A stretch of 64,000 bases of DNA. Source: an uncultured Myxococcales bacterium. Its GTDB lineage: Bacteria; Myxococcota_A; Polyangia; Polyangiales; Polyangiaceae. The stretch's first letter is position 1, and the number at the start of each line of letters is the position of its first letter. The notes under the pieces were generated by a model. It was not told where the DNA came from. It was given only the letters and a program-made list of their open reading frames with translations, and made no database searches. The stretch covers positions 17,529 through 81,528 of the forward strand of contig CALFEQ010000200.1 in NCBI GenBank assembly GCA_937949945.1, read 5' to 3'. The translations under genes and the position numbers were made by a program. Shown in pieces: positions 30,381-39,189 of the stretch.

Positions 30381-31349
30381 TCAGCGCAGAAGCGACGCCG
30401 TCGGAGCGCATCGCGCGCCGGCGTCTCCGCGCCCGCAGAGCGAGCCGGCATGCCAGAGGATGATCCCGCCGGCGCGCCCATCGCGTACGGCGTCGGCGCG
30501 ACGGCGCGCTCGCTCCTCCGGCGTGCGCGCGTCGATCCCGAGGCCGACGCGATCTCTCGCGATTCCGAGCGCGACGATCCGTTCGACGAGGCGCGCATCG
30601 TCCTCGTCGCTCGTTCGCGCGAGGTAGCTCATGACGGCGACGCGATCGAGCAGCGATGCGATCGGCGCCAACCGCGCAATCTCGCGTGCGTCCGGCGCGA
30701 CGACGGCCTCCACGCGCGCATGCGCGTTCGAAGCGCGGAGCCGTTCGCGCAGCGTCGTCACGAAGGCGACGAGCGCCGGCTCCGCGACCGCGGAGAGAGG
30801 CTCGACGTCGAGCACGACGCCGTCCAGCCCGTGTCTGCCGACGAAGGCCGCGATGCTCGCGGCGAGCTCGGCGCCGTCTTCGCCGATCGCGTCGCGGAAG
30901 CGCTCGCCCGTGCGCTCGCCGCCGACGCACACGAGCACGCTCGCGCCTCCCGCTCGCGCCGCCGCCGTCGCGCTCGCCACGCGGCGATCGTCGAGCCCGG
31001 TCGGCGTCGCGTCGGCGCGGCGTCCGACGGGCACGAGCCCGAAGAGCACGACATCGCTCACGCTCGACAGGTCGATCGAGCCCGCGGGGCGCCTCGCCAT
31101 CGTCCAGCCCGGGTAGTAGAGCTCGACCCACCGCTCGGGCACGGGCTCGGCGGCGTCCACCGGGATCGCAGGCGCAGGGAGCGTCGCCGATGCCGTCGGG
31201 GCGCCCGCCTCGAGCTCGATCGGAGACGGAGAAGCCGACGCAGGCGTCTCGTGCTCACGAGGTCGAGGCGACGACGGGCGGCAGCTCACGAGCATCGGGC
31301 CGAGCAGCAGCGAGCACGCGACGATCGAGCGCCAGCAGGCGAGGGCCAT
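30381..31349 (-). CDS. GH18-like lipoprotein with degenerate catalytic motif
   Basis: A 322-aa lipoprotein with lipobox L-V-S-C near residue 19 and a Pro/Ser linker. The body is a TIM-barrel of the glycoside hydrolase family 18 type: a Y-Y-P-G-W strand, V-L-V-C-V-G-G and G-L-D-G-V-V-L-D-V-E-P. In active chitinases the last motif is D-G-x-D-x-D-x-E; here the first of the paired Asp is Val while the catalytic Glu remains. It may therefore be a binding protein or have changed activity. The ATG (MALACWRS) is chosen over an upstream start. Confidence 0.78.
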   Translation of the reverse strand: MALACWRSIVACSLLLGPMLVSCRPSSPRPREHETPASASPSPIELEAGAPTASATLPAPAIPVDAAEPVPERWVELYYPGWTMARRPAGSIDLSSVSDVVLFGLVPVGRRADATPTGLDDRRVASATAAARAGGASVLVCVGGERTGERFRDAIGEDGAELAASIAAFVGRHGLDGVVLDVEPLSAVAEPALVAFVTTLRERLRASNAHARVEAVVAPDAREIARLAPIASLLDRVAVMSYLARTSDEDDARLVERIVALGIARDRVGLGIDARTPEERARRRADAVRDGRAGGIILWHAGSLCGRGDAGARCAPTASLLR

Positions 31350-31446
31350 CCCTCGACGCGCATAGCACGCATCGGCTCCCGAGCGTGCGCGCGTGGCGTG
31401 AGGTTTGCTCGCGTGCGTCACGGAAGCACGCGCGCTCCGGTGGAAC

Positions 31447-31995
31447 ATGAGCATCCCCGCCTCCCCTCCTTTCGGCCTCGAGACCCTCGGTCAGCTCCAC
31501 GGTCCGCTCGTCGAGCCCGACGAACGCCGCCGTACGAACGATCTGCTCCCCGCCATCGGCGGCCTGCTCCTCGGGCTCGCCGCAGGGCATCGCTCGATGA
31601 TGCCGCTCGCCGCGCTCGCGCTCGGATCGCCCGACGGACGTCGATCGATCCGAGCGCTCACGACGGCGCTCGCCGTCGGCGAGCTCGTCGCCGACAAGCT
31701 CCCGTTCGTCCCCGATCGGACGCGCGCGTTGCCCGCGCTCGTCCGCGCGCTGTCGGGCGCGACCGCGGGCGGCCTCGCGGCGCGCCGAGCGGGACGCTCT
31801 TCGTTCGCGGGCATGCTCTCGGGCGCGGCCGGCGCGATCGCGACGACGTGGCTCGGGTTGCGTCTTCGTCGCGCGGCCGAGTCCGTGATCCCGCCGCCGG
31901 TCGCGGCATCCATCGAGGACGTCTGCGCGACGGCCTTGGCGCTGGGCGGCGCCTCGCTCGCGGGCGCTCCGATCCGCAAGAGCGGCTGCGCGTGA
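31447..31995 (+). CDS. DUF4126-like membrane protein
   Basis: A 182-aa membrane protein. The segment G-H-R-S-M-M-P-L-A-A-L-A and the motif A-D-K-L-P-F-V-P-D-R-T are typical of DUF4126. About three to four moderately hydrophobic helices follow, the last after a Gly/Ala-rich loop. The start at 31447 follows AACATG without a clear ribosome binding site. Its function is unknown. It converges with the regulator that ends at 32000. Confidence 0.72.
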   Translation: MSIPASPPFGLETLGQLHGPLVEPDERRRTNDLLPAIGGLLLGLAAGHRSMMPLAALALGSPDGRRSIRALTTALAVGELVADKLPFVPDRTRALPALVRALSGATAGGLAARRAGRSSFAGMLSGAAGAIATTWLGLRLRRAAESVIPPPVAASIEDVCATALALGGASLAGAPIRKSGCA

Positions 31996-31999
31996 GACG

Positions 32000-32521
32000 T
32001 CAGCGCCCGTGCACCGCCGCGGCGCGCCGGGCGCGCTCGACGATCTCGTGGCGGAGCGCGATCGGCTCGATCACCTCGACCTCGTCGCCGTACGCGAGGA
32101 GCAATCGTCGCGTCGCGGGCGAGTCCTCGACCACGGCGCACGCGCGCGCGAAGAGCGGGTCGTCGTCGTCGTCCCATCGGCGCAAGAGCCGGGCGCCGAT
32201 CCGGTCGAGCACGAGCCCGAGCGAGGACTTCCGAAGCCGGAGCGTGACGTCGAGCGAGCGCGCGCCCGTACGGACGGGCGCAGGGACCCACAGGCCGAAG
32301 CTCGCGTCCTCGGACCATCGCCACCCGTACGGCTTCGCGCGCTCGTCGACGGCGATCGGGAACACCTCGGCGAGCTCGACGAGGTCGCGCTGGATCGTGC
32401 GCCGGTGCACGTCGATCCCGCGCTCGCGCAGGCGTGTCTCGATGGCCCCCGTGTCGATGCGCCGGGGCGGCCGCGGCAGCATCGTGAGCACCAACCACTG
32501 ACGAAGGATCGTGTCTCCCAC
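32000..32521 (-). CDS. Short WYL-family transcription regulator (HTH plus WCX)
   Basis: A 173-aa DNA-binding protein. The N-terminal winged helix (residues about 1-60) contains I-L-R-Q-W-L and R-R-T-I-Q-R-D-L-V-E-L-A, the hallmark recognition helix of HTH_11/DeoR-like WYL regulators. The C-terminus ends in R-R-L-L-L-A-Y-G-D-E-V-E-V-I-E-P, the signature of the WCX oligomerisation domain. The central WYL ligand domain, normally 70-80 residues, is missing. About 65 percent of residues match the neighbouring paralogue, so the pair arose by tandem duplication. Targets unknown. Confidence 0.85.
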   Translation of the reverse strand: MGDTILRQWLVLTMLPRPPRRIDTGAIETRLRERGIDVHRRTIQRDLVELAEVFPIAVDERAKPYGWRWSEDASFGLWVPAPVRTGARSLDVTLRLRKSSLGLVLDRIGARLLRRWDDDDDPLFARACAVVEDSPATRRLLLAYGDEVEVIEPIALRHEIVERARRAAAVHGR

Positions 32522-32599
32522 GCGACACGACGTACGTTGTCGCGTTCGCCGAACCGGGTCCCGTGATTGGACGTGACTGGTTGCCCGTTCAGTCCCGCC

Positions 32600-33145
32600 T
32601 CACGCCTTGCCCGCGGGACGCGAGTGGAGCTCGAACGCGCGCCGAGCGCGCTCGGCGATCTCGCGGCGCAGCTCGAGCGGCGAGAGCACCTCGACTTCGT
32701 CGGCGTGGCCCAGGAGAAGGCGCCGTGTCACGCCCGTGTCCTCCACCTCGACGAGGGCCGTGACGAACGGGACCTCGCCCGGACCGTCGCTCTCCACGAG
32801 CCGCGGGTTCCGCGCGCGGAGGAGATCGAGGAAGGCCGACAGCGACCGCTTGCGCACGCGGAGCGACACGTCGATCGAGGCCGCGCTGGGCGCGCGGTGC
32901 GGAGCGGGCAGGTAGAGACCGAGCTCCGCGTCGTCGGACCATGCCCAGCCGTAGGGCCGCGCGCGCTCGTCCGCGACGATGGGAAAGATCTCCGCCAGCT
33001 CGAGGAGGTCGCGCTGGATGGTGCGCCGGTGGACCTCGATCCCGCGCTCTCTCAGCTTCGCCGAGATGGCGGCGGTGTCGATCCGACGAGGCGGCCTCGG
33101 CAGCATCGCGAGAAGCATCCACTGGCGCAGGATCGTCGCTCCCAT
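32600..33145 (-). CDS. Paralogous short WYL-family transcription regulator
   Basis: A 181-aa protein, same architecture as its neighbour: winged helix with I-L-R-Q-W-M-L-L and R-R-T-I-Q-R-D-L-L-E-L, then a WCX-like end with R-R-L-L-L-G-H-A-D-E-V-E-V-L. It also lacks the WYL domain. The two genes are tandem on the minus strand with 78 bp between them. The ATG at 33145 matches the start of the paralogue (M-G-x-T-I-L-R-Q-W). Longer upstream reading is not coding. Confidence 0.85.
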   Translation of the reverse strand: MGATILRQWMLLAMLPRPPRRIDTAAISAKLRERGIEVHRRTIQRDLLELAEIFPIVADERARPYGWAWSDDAELGLYLPAPHRAPSAASIDVSLRVRKRSLSAFLDLLRARNPRLVESDGPGEVPFVTALVEVEDTGVTRRLLLGHADEVEVLSPLELRREIAERARRAFELHSRPAGKA

Positions 33146-33565
33146 TCCGAGTGCGTTACGTGGGGGCGCCGGCGGCGCGCGAGGGAGGATCTCTCGCACA
33201 GTCGTGCGACAGCGCGCGTCGCACGAACGCCGAGGGAAGCCCGCCGGCATCGCTCGGTAACGGCCGGCGCCGGCGTGGCGTTCAGCGTTGGAGGAGATGA
33301 TCCGGACTCCGCGAGGAGACAGGGGTGGGGCTCCGTTGGACCAGGGCCCGCGACGAGCCCCCTCGCGGGAGACCCGCCGAACGACGCACAGACCGGCCGT
33401 CCTCCATGGTCGGCGACGATCCATGCGGCACGGCGTCCATGCTTCATCGCATGAACATGCGAGGACGACGGCCCGCAATTTCGGCCGCCTCGGGGCGGAC
33501 TGCGCAGCGGCTCGCGCATCCGCGGAAGCCTACATCTCGGCACACCGGTTGCTCTCTGCCCCGGC
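33146..33565. other. Intergenic region upstream of divergent genes
   Basis: This is a 420-bp gap between the regulator start and the exported heme-protein gene, which point away from each other. It contains the palindrome GCCGGCGCCGGC at 33263-33274, placed where an operator for the regulators could be. I see no gene and no clear -10/-35. Confidence 0.45.
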
Positions 33566-34546
33566 ATGCGTTCACGAAGCCGACTCGCCGCGCGGAGCCT
33601 GCGCATTTCGTGCATGGCGCTGCTCGTACCGGTGCTGGCCGCTGCAGGCGCGCTCGTCACGAAGAAGAACGCCCACGCGGAGGACGCCACCGCGGACATC
33701 GCGGAGCAGAACGAGCGCTGCGCCGTGCGCCTCTCGATGGCCCTCCTCGGCGAGAGCCCGGACGAGGCGCTGCTCGCGTCGAGCAACCCGCAGTCGGCCG
33801 TGGACGAGATGGTCGCGACCCCCGCGTTCGCCGAGCGCTTCGCGCGCTTCATCAACTCGGAGCTGAGCGGGACGCCGAGCGACTCGCCGGCCAACGATCC
33901 GGTCTACTTCCTCGCCCACCACGTCCTCACGCAGAACAAGCCGTGGTCCGACCTCTTCCGCGGCCCGTACTCGCTCACGCCCACGGACAGCGGCATGGAG
34001 ATCGGTCACGATCCCGAGGGCGTCGGCTACTTCCGCTCGACGGTCTGGCGGAAGAAGTTCGCCGGCAACGACGAGGGCGGCGCGATGATCGTCGCCGCGT
34101 TCCGCATCATCCAGAACACGACCGGGCTCGAGCTGAACGCGTCGGTCGACGCCCCCGACCAGGACCGCAGCGCCGACGGACGCAAGGCCGGCGCGTGCAG
34201 GGGCTGCCACTACGACTCGTGGTTCGCGCTCGACCTCGCCGCGGCGCTGCTGCCGAAGCGCGAAGGCACCGGCGACGACATCAAGTTCATTCCGCCGACG
34301 GCGGGCCCGCAGAAGCTCCTCGGCAAGACGATCGCGGACGACAAGGAGCTCGTCGAGACGCTCGTCGCTTCGGAGGCGTTCGCCTTCAACCAGTGCCGCC
34401 GCGTCTTCAAGTTCCTCTACGGCCGCCCCGAGAACCAGTGCGAGGCCAAGGTCTTCGACGCGTGCGTCGACACGTTGAACGAGACGCAGGACATCAAGAA
34501 GGCCGTCGCGACGGTCGCGAAGGACCCGTCGTTCTGTGCGAACTGA
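33566..34546 (+). CDS. Exported single-heme cytochrome c-like protein
   Basis: A 326-aa periplasmic protein, first of a three-gene cluster. The signal peptide ends near A-H-A-E (about residue 38). A long helical region with the DUF1549-like segment F-A-E-R-F-A-R-F-I precedes C-R-G-C-H-Y-D (residues about 212-218), one c-type heme site. The C-terminus has further paired Cys (C-R-R-V and N-Q-C-E). The combination with a lipoprotein and a DUF1501 Tat protein is a recurring arrangement in myxobacteria and planctomycetes, where heme-containing DUF1585/DUF1592-like proteins pair with DUF1501. Confidence 0.82.
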   Translation: MRSRSRLAARSLRISCMALLVPVLAAAGALVTKKNAHAEDATADIAEQNERCAVRLSMALLGESPDEALLASSNPQSAVDEMVATPAFAERFARFINSELSGTPSDSPANDPVYFLAHHVLTQNKPWSDLFRGPYSLTPTDSGMEIGHDPEGVGYFRSTVWRKKFAGNDEGGAMIVAAFRIIQNTTGLELNASVDAPDQDRSADGRKAGACRGCHYDSWFALDLAAALLPKREGTGDDIKFIPPTAGPQKLLGKTIADDKELVETLVASEAFAFNQCRRVFKFLYGRPENQCEAKVFDACVDTLNETQDIKKAVATVAKDPSFCAN

Positions 34547-34556
34547 GAGGCGAACG

Positions 34557-35204
34557 ATGAACGCGAAGCACCTCTTCATCCTCGCCGTCCTCGCCGCCGC
34601 CGGCTCCACCGCGTGCATCGAGCCGAGCGACGAGCTCCTGGGCGGTCCGCGCCGAGGCAACGGACAGGAGAACGGCGGCGCCGCCGCCGAGCTCCAGTGC
34701 ACCGAAGCTCCCACGGGCCGCTCGTACACGCTCTTCGACGGGACGAAGCTCGAGGCGTCGCGCGAGAACGAGGCCGCCGGCGTGAACCGCGCCCGCATCA
34801 AGCCGTTCGCGTCGCTCGAGCGCGAGTTCAAGCGCGTGCTCGGCGTCGTGCCGCCTTCGCTGAAGGACGCCTCGGGCTCTTTCGACGTGCCGCCCGCTCG
34901 CTGGTTCGGCGAGCCGCAGTACTCGGGCGTCTCGCTCCACGCCGTGGCGTCGATCGCGTACGAAGGTTGCCTCGCGTACACGAAGGCGAACGACGCGTTC
35001 GCGCAGCCGCCCACCGAGGAGTCCGCGCGTACGGAGTGCACCAAGCTGATGCGCAAGGCGTGGAGCCGCTCGCCGTCGCCGGAAGAGATCGACGCCTGCG
35101 CGGAGCTCGCCGCGAAGACCCTGGCCGACGAGCAGGACGTGCGCCGCCGCTGGGCGTACGCCTGCGCCTCCGTCCTGTCGTCCTCCCAGTTTCTGACCTT
35201 CTGA
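34557..35204 (+). CDS. Lipoprotein of the DUF1501 cluster
   Basis: A 215-aa lipoprotein (lipobox S-T-A-C near residue 20). The soluble part is helical with several Cys and a C-terminal segment typical of DUF1585-like proteins: a pair of helices with E-L-A-A-K-T-L-A-D-E. The ATG at 34557 lies 11 bases after the previous stop; AGAGGCGAAC forms the ribosome binding site. It is probably translated from the same mRNA as its two neighbours. Confidence 0.75.
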   Translation: MNAKHLFILAVLAAAGSTACIEPSDELLGGPRRGNGQENGGAAAELQCTEAPTGRSYTLFDGTKLEASRENEAAGVNRARIKPFASLEREFKRVLGVVPPSLKDASGSFDVPPARWFGEPQYSGVSLHAVASIAYEGCLAYTKANDAFAQPPTEESARTECTKLMRKAWSRSPSPEEIDACAELAAKTLADEQDVRRRWAYACASVLSSSQFLTF

Positions 35205-35217
35205 AGGATCGAAGACC

Positions 35218-36471
35218 ATGCCCCAGCTCTCGCGACGTGGACTGATCAAGGGTGCTCTCGGCATCGGTGCGGCGGCCGCCGGCGCGCGGCTCATGGGTCC
35301 GCTGGTCGGGACGGCGTCGGCCGCCGAGGAGACCTCGCACTTCGTGCACATCTTCTTCCACGGCGGGATCAACGCGCTCTTCACCGGGTGCGCGCAGCAG
35401 CTCCGCGGCAAGTTCTCGGTCACCGACTCGAACATGGTCGCGGTCGGCAACGGCGTGCACACGGACAAGGACACGTTCGGGACGTTCCCGAAGTTCGCGC
35501 TCGATCACTGGGCGGCGATCGGCCTCCGTCACGGCGACGCGAACCACACGGTGCCGGAGAACCGGAACGGCGGCGGCGAGATGGCGATCGTCCGCAACGG
35601 CCAGAACTGCTACCTCGCGGAGCTCGCCGCGGCGATGGGCGGCAACTCCGCCTTCAAGGCCGTCCTCTTCGGGCGCCGCTCGCAGGACTACGGCGTCTTC
35701 CAGCAGTGGCCGGCGGTGAACGGCGTCACGCTGCAGCGCGTGTCCAACCTCCGCGACGCGCTCGCCGCGGTCGGCGCCGACACGCCGAACCCGGACGCGC
35801 CCGACCGCGTCAAGCTCGCGTCGACGCTCGACGTCGCACAGGCGATCTCCTCGCGTCAGCTCTCCAGGAACCCGTCGCGCCTCGCGTCGCTCGCGGCCTC
35901 GTACGACGCGGCGGTCGATTCGCTCCGGCAGCCCCTCCCTCCGCCCGTCACGTTCGAGGAGGTCGACGAGGCCTACGGCCTCGGCGGGCGCAGCGCGATC
36001 GTCCCCGGCGGCGCGACCTCGTTCGCGGCGCAGCTCGCGGGCGCGGAGATCATGATCCGCGCCGCCAACGCGAACGTCATCCACGTCACCGACTTCGAGC
36101 CGATGTGGGACTTCGACGCGAACGTCAACGGCCCGCGCTCGCGCGATCGCTTCAAGGGCGTCGGTACCTACAGCCGCCTCGCGCCGATCCGCACGTTCCT
36201 CGAGCGCATGCTGAACTTCCCGGGCAAGAACGTCGTCGTCGCGATCTCGGGCGAGTTCGTCCGCGAGCCGACCGGTCACGGCCACGGCGCCGGCGTCGTC
36301 GCCGCGGTCTTCGGCAAGTACGTCAAGCAGGGCCTGTCCTTCCCCTGCGACGGGAACGCGCGGTTCTCGCCGAACACGCCGGGAGCGAAGGGCTTCTGGG
36401 CGGGCATCGCCGCCGCGCTCCGGGTCAAGGGCCAGCCGTTCGGCCCGAACCCGCACGCGCTGCTCGGCTGA
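35218..36471 (+). CDS. DUF1501 protein with Tat signal
   Basis: A 417-aa exported protein. The N-terminus has S-R-R-G-L-I-K-G-A, a twin-arginine signal with an Ala-rich core. The rest is the alkaline-phosphatase-like DUF1501 fold: F-F-H-G-G near residue 45, H-T-V-P-E-N near residue 102 and the E-F-V-R-E-P-T-G-H-G-H-G segment near residue 343, which carries the metal-binding His residues. DUF1501 proteins are thought to act on an exported heme or polymer substrate; here the cluster is complete in three genes. Confidence 0.88.
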   Translation: MPQLSRRGLIKGALGIGAAAAGARLMGPLVGTASAAEETSHFVHIFFHGGINALFTGCAQQLRGKFSVTDSNMVAVGNGVHTDKDTFGTFPKFALDHWAAIGLRHGDANHTVPENRNGGGEMAIVRNGQNCYLAELAAAMGGNSAFKAVLFGRRSQDYGVFQQWPAVNGVTLQRVSNLRDALAAVGADTPNPDAPDRVKLASTLDVAQAISSRQLSRNPSRLASLAASYDAAVDSLRQPLPPPVTFEEVDEAYGLGGRSAIVPGGATSFAAQLAGAEIMIRAANANVIHVTDFEPMWDFDANVNGPRSRDRFKGVGTYSRLAPIRTFLERMLNFPGKNVVVAISGEFVREPTGHGHGAGVVAAVFGKYVKQGLSFPCDGNARFSPNTPGAKGFWAGIAAALRVKGQPFGPNPHALLG

Positions 36472-36521
36472 ACGCGCCCATCGACGATCCGGAACGGCTC
36501 GACGCTCGAGCCTCCGCACGG

Positions 36522-36947
36522 TCACGGGCGCTGGCACATGAGGTTCTTGCACTCGAGGCCGGGACAGCAGGGGACCGCCCCCACGGGATCGCAGACGGCG
36601 CCCTCTTGACGGCAGAGGAGATCGCACCGCCCACCGCTGCACTTGCCTTTGCAGCAGTCCTCGTTCGACTCGCACGGCGCGCCGATGTCCACGCAGATTC
36701 GGCAGCCGGCGTCCGTGCAGCGCTGCTCGGGCGAGCAGGGCGGGTCGCACTGCGGCTCGTCGGCAGGCGCCTCCACGTCGATCGAGGCCTCGACGCCCGC
36801 CTCCGGCTCCGGAGCGCTCGCCTCTTCGGCCTCCGCGTCGCGTCCGACGTCCTCGGGCGGCGGGTCGTCGGACGTCGTCAGCAGGACACCGCAGGCGCTC
36901 GCCGCCGCGAGGAGCAGGACGAGCACGAGACCGGATCGCGACCGCAT
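36522..36947 (-). CDS. Cys-rich lipoprotein
   Basis: A 141-aa lipoprotein with lipobox S-A-C-G near residue 19 and an acidic Ala/Glu/Pro spacer. The last 75 residues hold fourteen cysteines in C-x(2-6)-C patterns such as C-C-K-G-K-C and C-C-P-G-L-E-C. The pattern resembles EGF-like or knottin modules of myxobacterial surface proteins. No enzymatic site. Confidence 0.78.
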   Translation of the reverse strand: MRSRSGLVLVLLLAAASACGVLLTTSDDPPPEDVGRDAEAEEASAPEPEAGVEASIDVEAPADEPQCDPPCSPEQRCTDAGCRICVDIGAPCESNEDCCKGKCSGGRCDLLCRQEGAVCDPVGAVPCCPGLECKNLMCQRP

Positions 36948-37102
36948 CTATCGGAATAGTACCGCAGCTCGCTCCCGCGGCCGACGCCGGCCGTCACCCG
37001 CTCGGACGACACGCGCCCGAAATGCCTCGCGTTCTTCGCCCGAGTCGAAGACGTTCGGCAACCGACCGTGCATCGGTTAGGCTGCCGGCTCGTCAAAAAG
37101 CC

Positions 37103-38110
37103 ATGCGCCGCCGCCGCCCCATTGCCGTCCTCGCGCTCGCCGCCGTGGCCACGTTCGTGGCCGTCGCCGCGACCGCCGCGCCCCCGAAGTCCCCGGCGCC
37201 CGTAGTGCCCGAGATCTACCCGACGCAGTCGCCGCCGAAGGTCGACAAGCGACCGGAGGTCTGGGGCCTCCCGCCGACGGCGAAGCCCGCCACGAACATC
37301 ACCGTCAGCCCTGCCGGCGTCACGCCCGCTCCTGGAGAGGATCTCTCGAAGCCGTTCGTCCGCCGTACGTTCCGAGGCAATGGGAAGTGCTGGGTCGGCA
37401 AGGAGTGCATCCTGATCGGACGCCGGTTCGGAGATCCCAGCAAGGCGACGGCCAAGAAGCCGTTCGGCTACAGGATCGACGTCACGCCAATCAAGGGCGG
37501 CCCGGCCGAACCGCTCAAGACGTCGGTCTGGCGGGAAGACCTCATCATCTTCAAGGTCGGGTCGAAGCCGGGCAAGTACTCGCTCGCCATCCGCGACGCC
37601 AGCGGGCGTCAGCTCTCCAACCCGTACATCGTGGAGTTCGTCGAGTGGCGCAACGTCCCGGACGCGGACGGCGACGGCGAGCGGTCGATCGAGCACGGAG
37701 GGTTCGACTGCGACGACCTCGATCCTCTCGTGCATCCCGGCGCGACCGAGCGCGTCGACGACGAGTAGGACTTCGACTGCAACCCGGACACGATTCCGGT
37801 CCGCGACGCGGACTCGGACGGCGAGCCGGACGCGCTCACGTGCACGATCAACGTCGTCGGCACTGGGAAGGATCGCCAGCTCGAGTGGACGTGCGGCACC
37901 GACTGCGACGACAGGAACAGCTCGATCCACAACGGCTCGATGCGGTGCGACAGCCGCTCGCCGAGCGCCATCTTCGTCTGCCGCGGCAAGAGGAAGTCGC
38001 GCGTGGATCCGCGCACGCCGGTCACCGGCATCTGGGAGCCGTACGACTGCAAGAGCTTCGGCCAGAGCACCTGCGCGCCCCAACCGAACGGGACAGGTCT
38101 CTGCCGGTAG
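37103..38110 (+). pseudogene. MopE-type metal-motif exported protein split by an in-frame TAG
   Basis: Reading from the ATG at 37103 gives a signal peptide, a 120-residue beta-rich domain and the first half of a MopE metal-binding repeat (D-C-D-D near residue 203, P-G-A-T-E-R). A TAG at 37766-37768 stops it at 221 codons. Directly after the TAG the same frame continues D-F-D-C-N, then D-A-D-S-D-G-E-P-D-A and C-G-T-D-C-D-D, and ends at 38110 with paired Cys. The repeat D-x-D-C-D-D ... P-G-x-x-E ... D-x-D-C is thus interrupted at one residue. The codon could once have been GAG, AAG, CAG, TAC or TGG. It is either a recent nonsense mutation, a sequencing error, or read-through. Confidence 0.75.
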
Positions 38111-38116
38111 GCGGCT

Positions 38117-38170
38117 CGTCCGACGGCGCACGCGTCCGAGGGCGCACGCGTCCGACGGCGCGCGCGTCCG
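38117..38170. repeat. 16-bp tandem repeat, about 3.4 copies
   Basis: CGTCCGACGGCGCACG is repeated head-to-tail at 38117, 38133 and 38149 with two single-base differences, followed by a partial unit. It sits in the 75-bp spacer directly in front of the YdeI-type gene. Confidence 0.8.
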
Positions 38171-38185
38171 GTATTCTCTCGTCCG

Positions 38186-38944
38186 ATGCCTTCGGTCCAC
38201 GTCGATCCCAGCAAGGTCCACGAGTTCCCGGACGAACAGAGCTTCTACGAGTGGCTCCGCGCCAACTGGGACAAGGAGCAGGAGGTCTGGATCAAGATCC
38301 ACAAGGCGCGCTCGGGGCTGCCGTCGATCACGCCCGCCCAGGCCATCGACGCGGCGCTGTGCTGGGGTTGGATCGACGGCATCCGCAAGGGCTTCGACGA
38401 GAAGAGCTTCCTCCAGCGCTACACCCCGCGGAAGAAGAACAGCACCTGGAGCAAGATCAACATCGCCAACGTCGAGCGGCTGAGCAAGGCCGGACGGATG
38501 CAGCCTCCCGGGCTCGCGCACGTGGAGGCCGCGAAGGCGGACGGTCGCTGGGACAAGGCGTACCGCATCGCGGACAACGAGACGCCCGCGGATCTACTCG
38601 CCGCAATCCGCGCCAACGCGAAAGCGCTCGCGACCTACCAGACGCTCACGTCCCAGAACCGGTTCGCGCTGACCTTCCGCACGCTCCGGATGCAGACCGA
38701 CGCTGGTCGGAAGAAGAAGATAGCGGAGCTCGTCGCCATGCTCGCGAAGGGCAAGACGATCTATCCCAACGGCAAGGGCGGAGGCGGCAAAGGCGCAGGC
38801 AGCAAGAGCGCCGGCGCGAAGAGCACGCCGGCCCGAGGCACTCGAGCGTCCCGCTCCACCGAGCCCGCGCGCGCTACGCGCGCTACGAAGGCCGCCCGTG
38901 CTCCGGCGGCTCGAGGCCGCGCCCGAGGTGCACGCGCTCGCTGA
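38186..38944 (+). CDS. YdeI/OmpD-associated family protein with basic tail
   Basis: A 252-aa protein. Residues 1-190 are the bacteriocin-protection YdeI fold: F-Y-E-W-L-R-A-N, then W-I-K-I-H-K-A-R-S, C-W-G-W-I-D-G, and F-L-Q-R-Y-T-P-R-K-K-N-S-x-W-S near residue 85. The C-terminal 60 residues are Gly/Lys/Ala/Arg-rich, with no fixed structure, and resemble histone H1-like tails; this tail is absent in typical YdeI proteins and may bind nucleic acid. Cytoplasmic. The third-position GC is high throughout, including the tail. Confidence 0.85.
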   Translation: MPSVHVDPSKVHEFPDEQSFYEWLRANWDKEQEVWIKIHKARSGLPSITPAQAIDAALCWGWIDGIRKGFDEKSFLQRYTPRKKNSTWSKINIANVERLSKAGRMQPPGLAHVEAAKADGRWDKAYRIADNETPADLLAAIRANAKALATYQTLTSQNRFALTFRTLRMQTDAGRKKKIAELVAMLAKGKTIYPNGKGGGGKGAGSKSAGAKSTPARGTRASRSTEPARATRATKAARAPAARGRARGARAR

Positions 38945-39145
38945 GCCGCCGGTCGGCCCTCGGCCCGCCCCCTCTCCATAGAGGACCGAATCGAGCAGGA
39001 TGCGCACCCGCGCACCGCACCCACACGCGCCCGTGACGCCGTCGATCCTCGTCCGAATCTCGCCACCACACGTGGTGCAACGAGCGATCCAGAAGCACTC
39101 CCCGCCCACGCGGACGATCCGGATGGGCCGCACACCTCTCTCCAT
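38594..39145 (-). CDS. Possible zinc-ribbon ORF antisense to the YdeI tail
   Basis: The first 55 residues look natural: an N-terminal I-R-I-V-R-V-G-G strand, then C-T-T-C-G-G and C-G-C-G. The remainder runs antisense to the low-complexity YdeI tail, so only the start is credible. The real gene may end near 38940 through an undetected frameshift, or this may be spurious. Confidence 0.3.
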   Translation of the reverse strand: MERGVRPIRIVRVGGECFWIARCTTCGGEIRTRIDGVTGACGCGARVRILLDSVLYGEGAGRGPTGGSASACTSGAASSRRSTGGLRSARSARGLGGAGRSSASGRRALRAGALAACAFAASALAVGIDRLALREHGDELRYLLLPTSVGLHPERAEGQREPVLGRERLVGRERFRVGADCGE

Positions 39146-39189
39146 GACGGGCGGCGCGTCGGCCGTCGCCGCGAGAAGTTGCGCGATTT

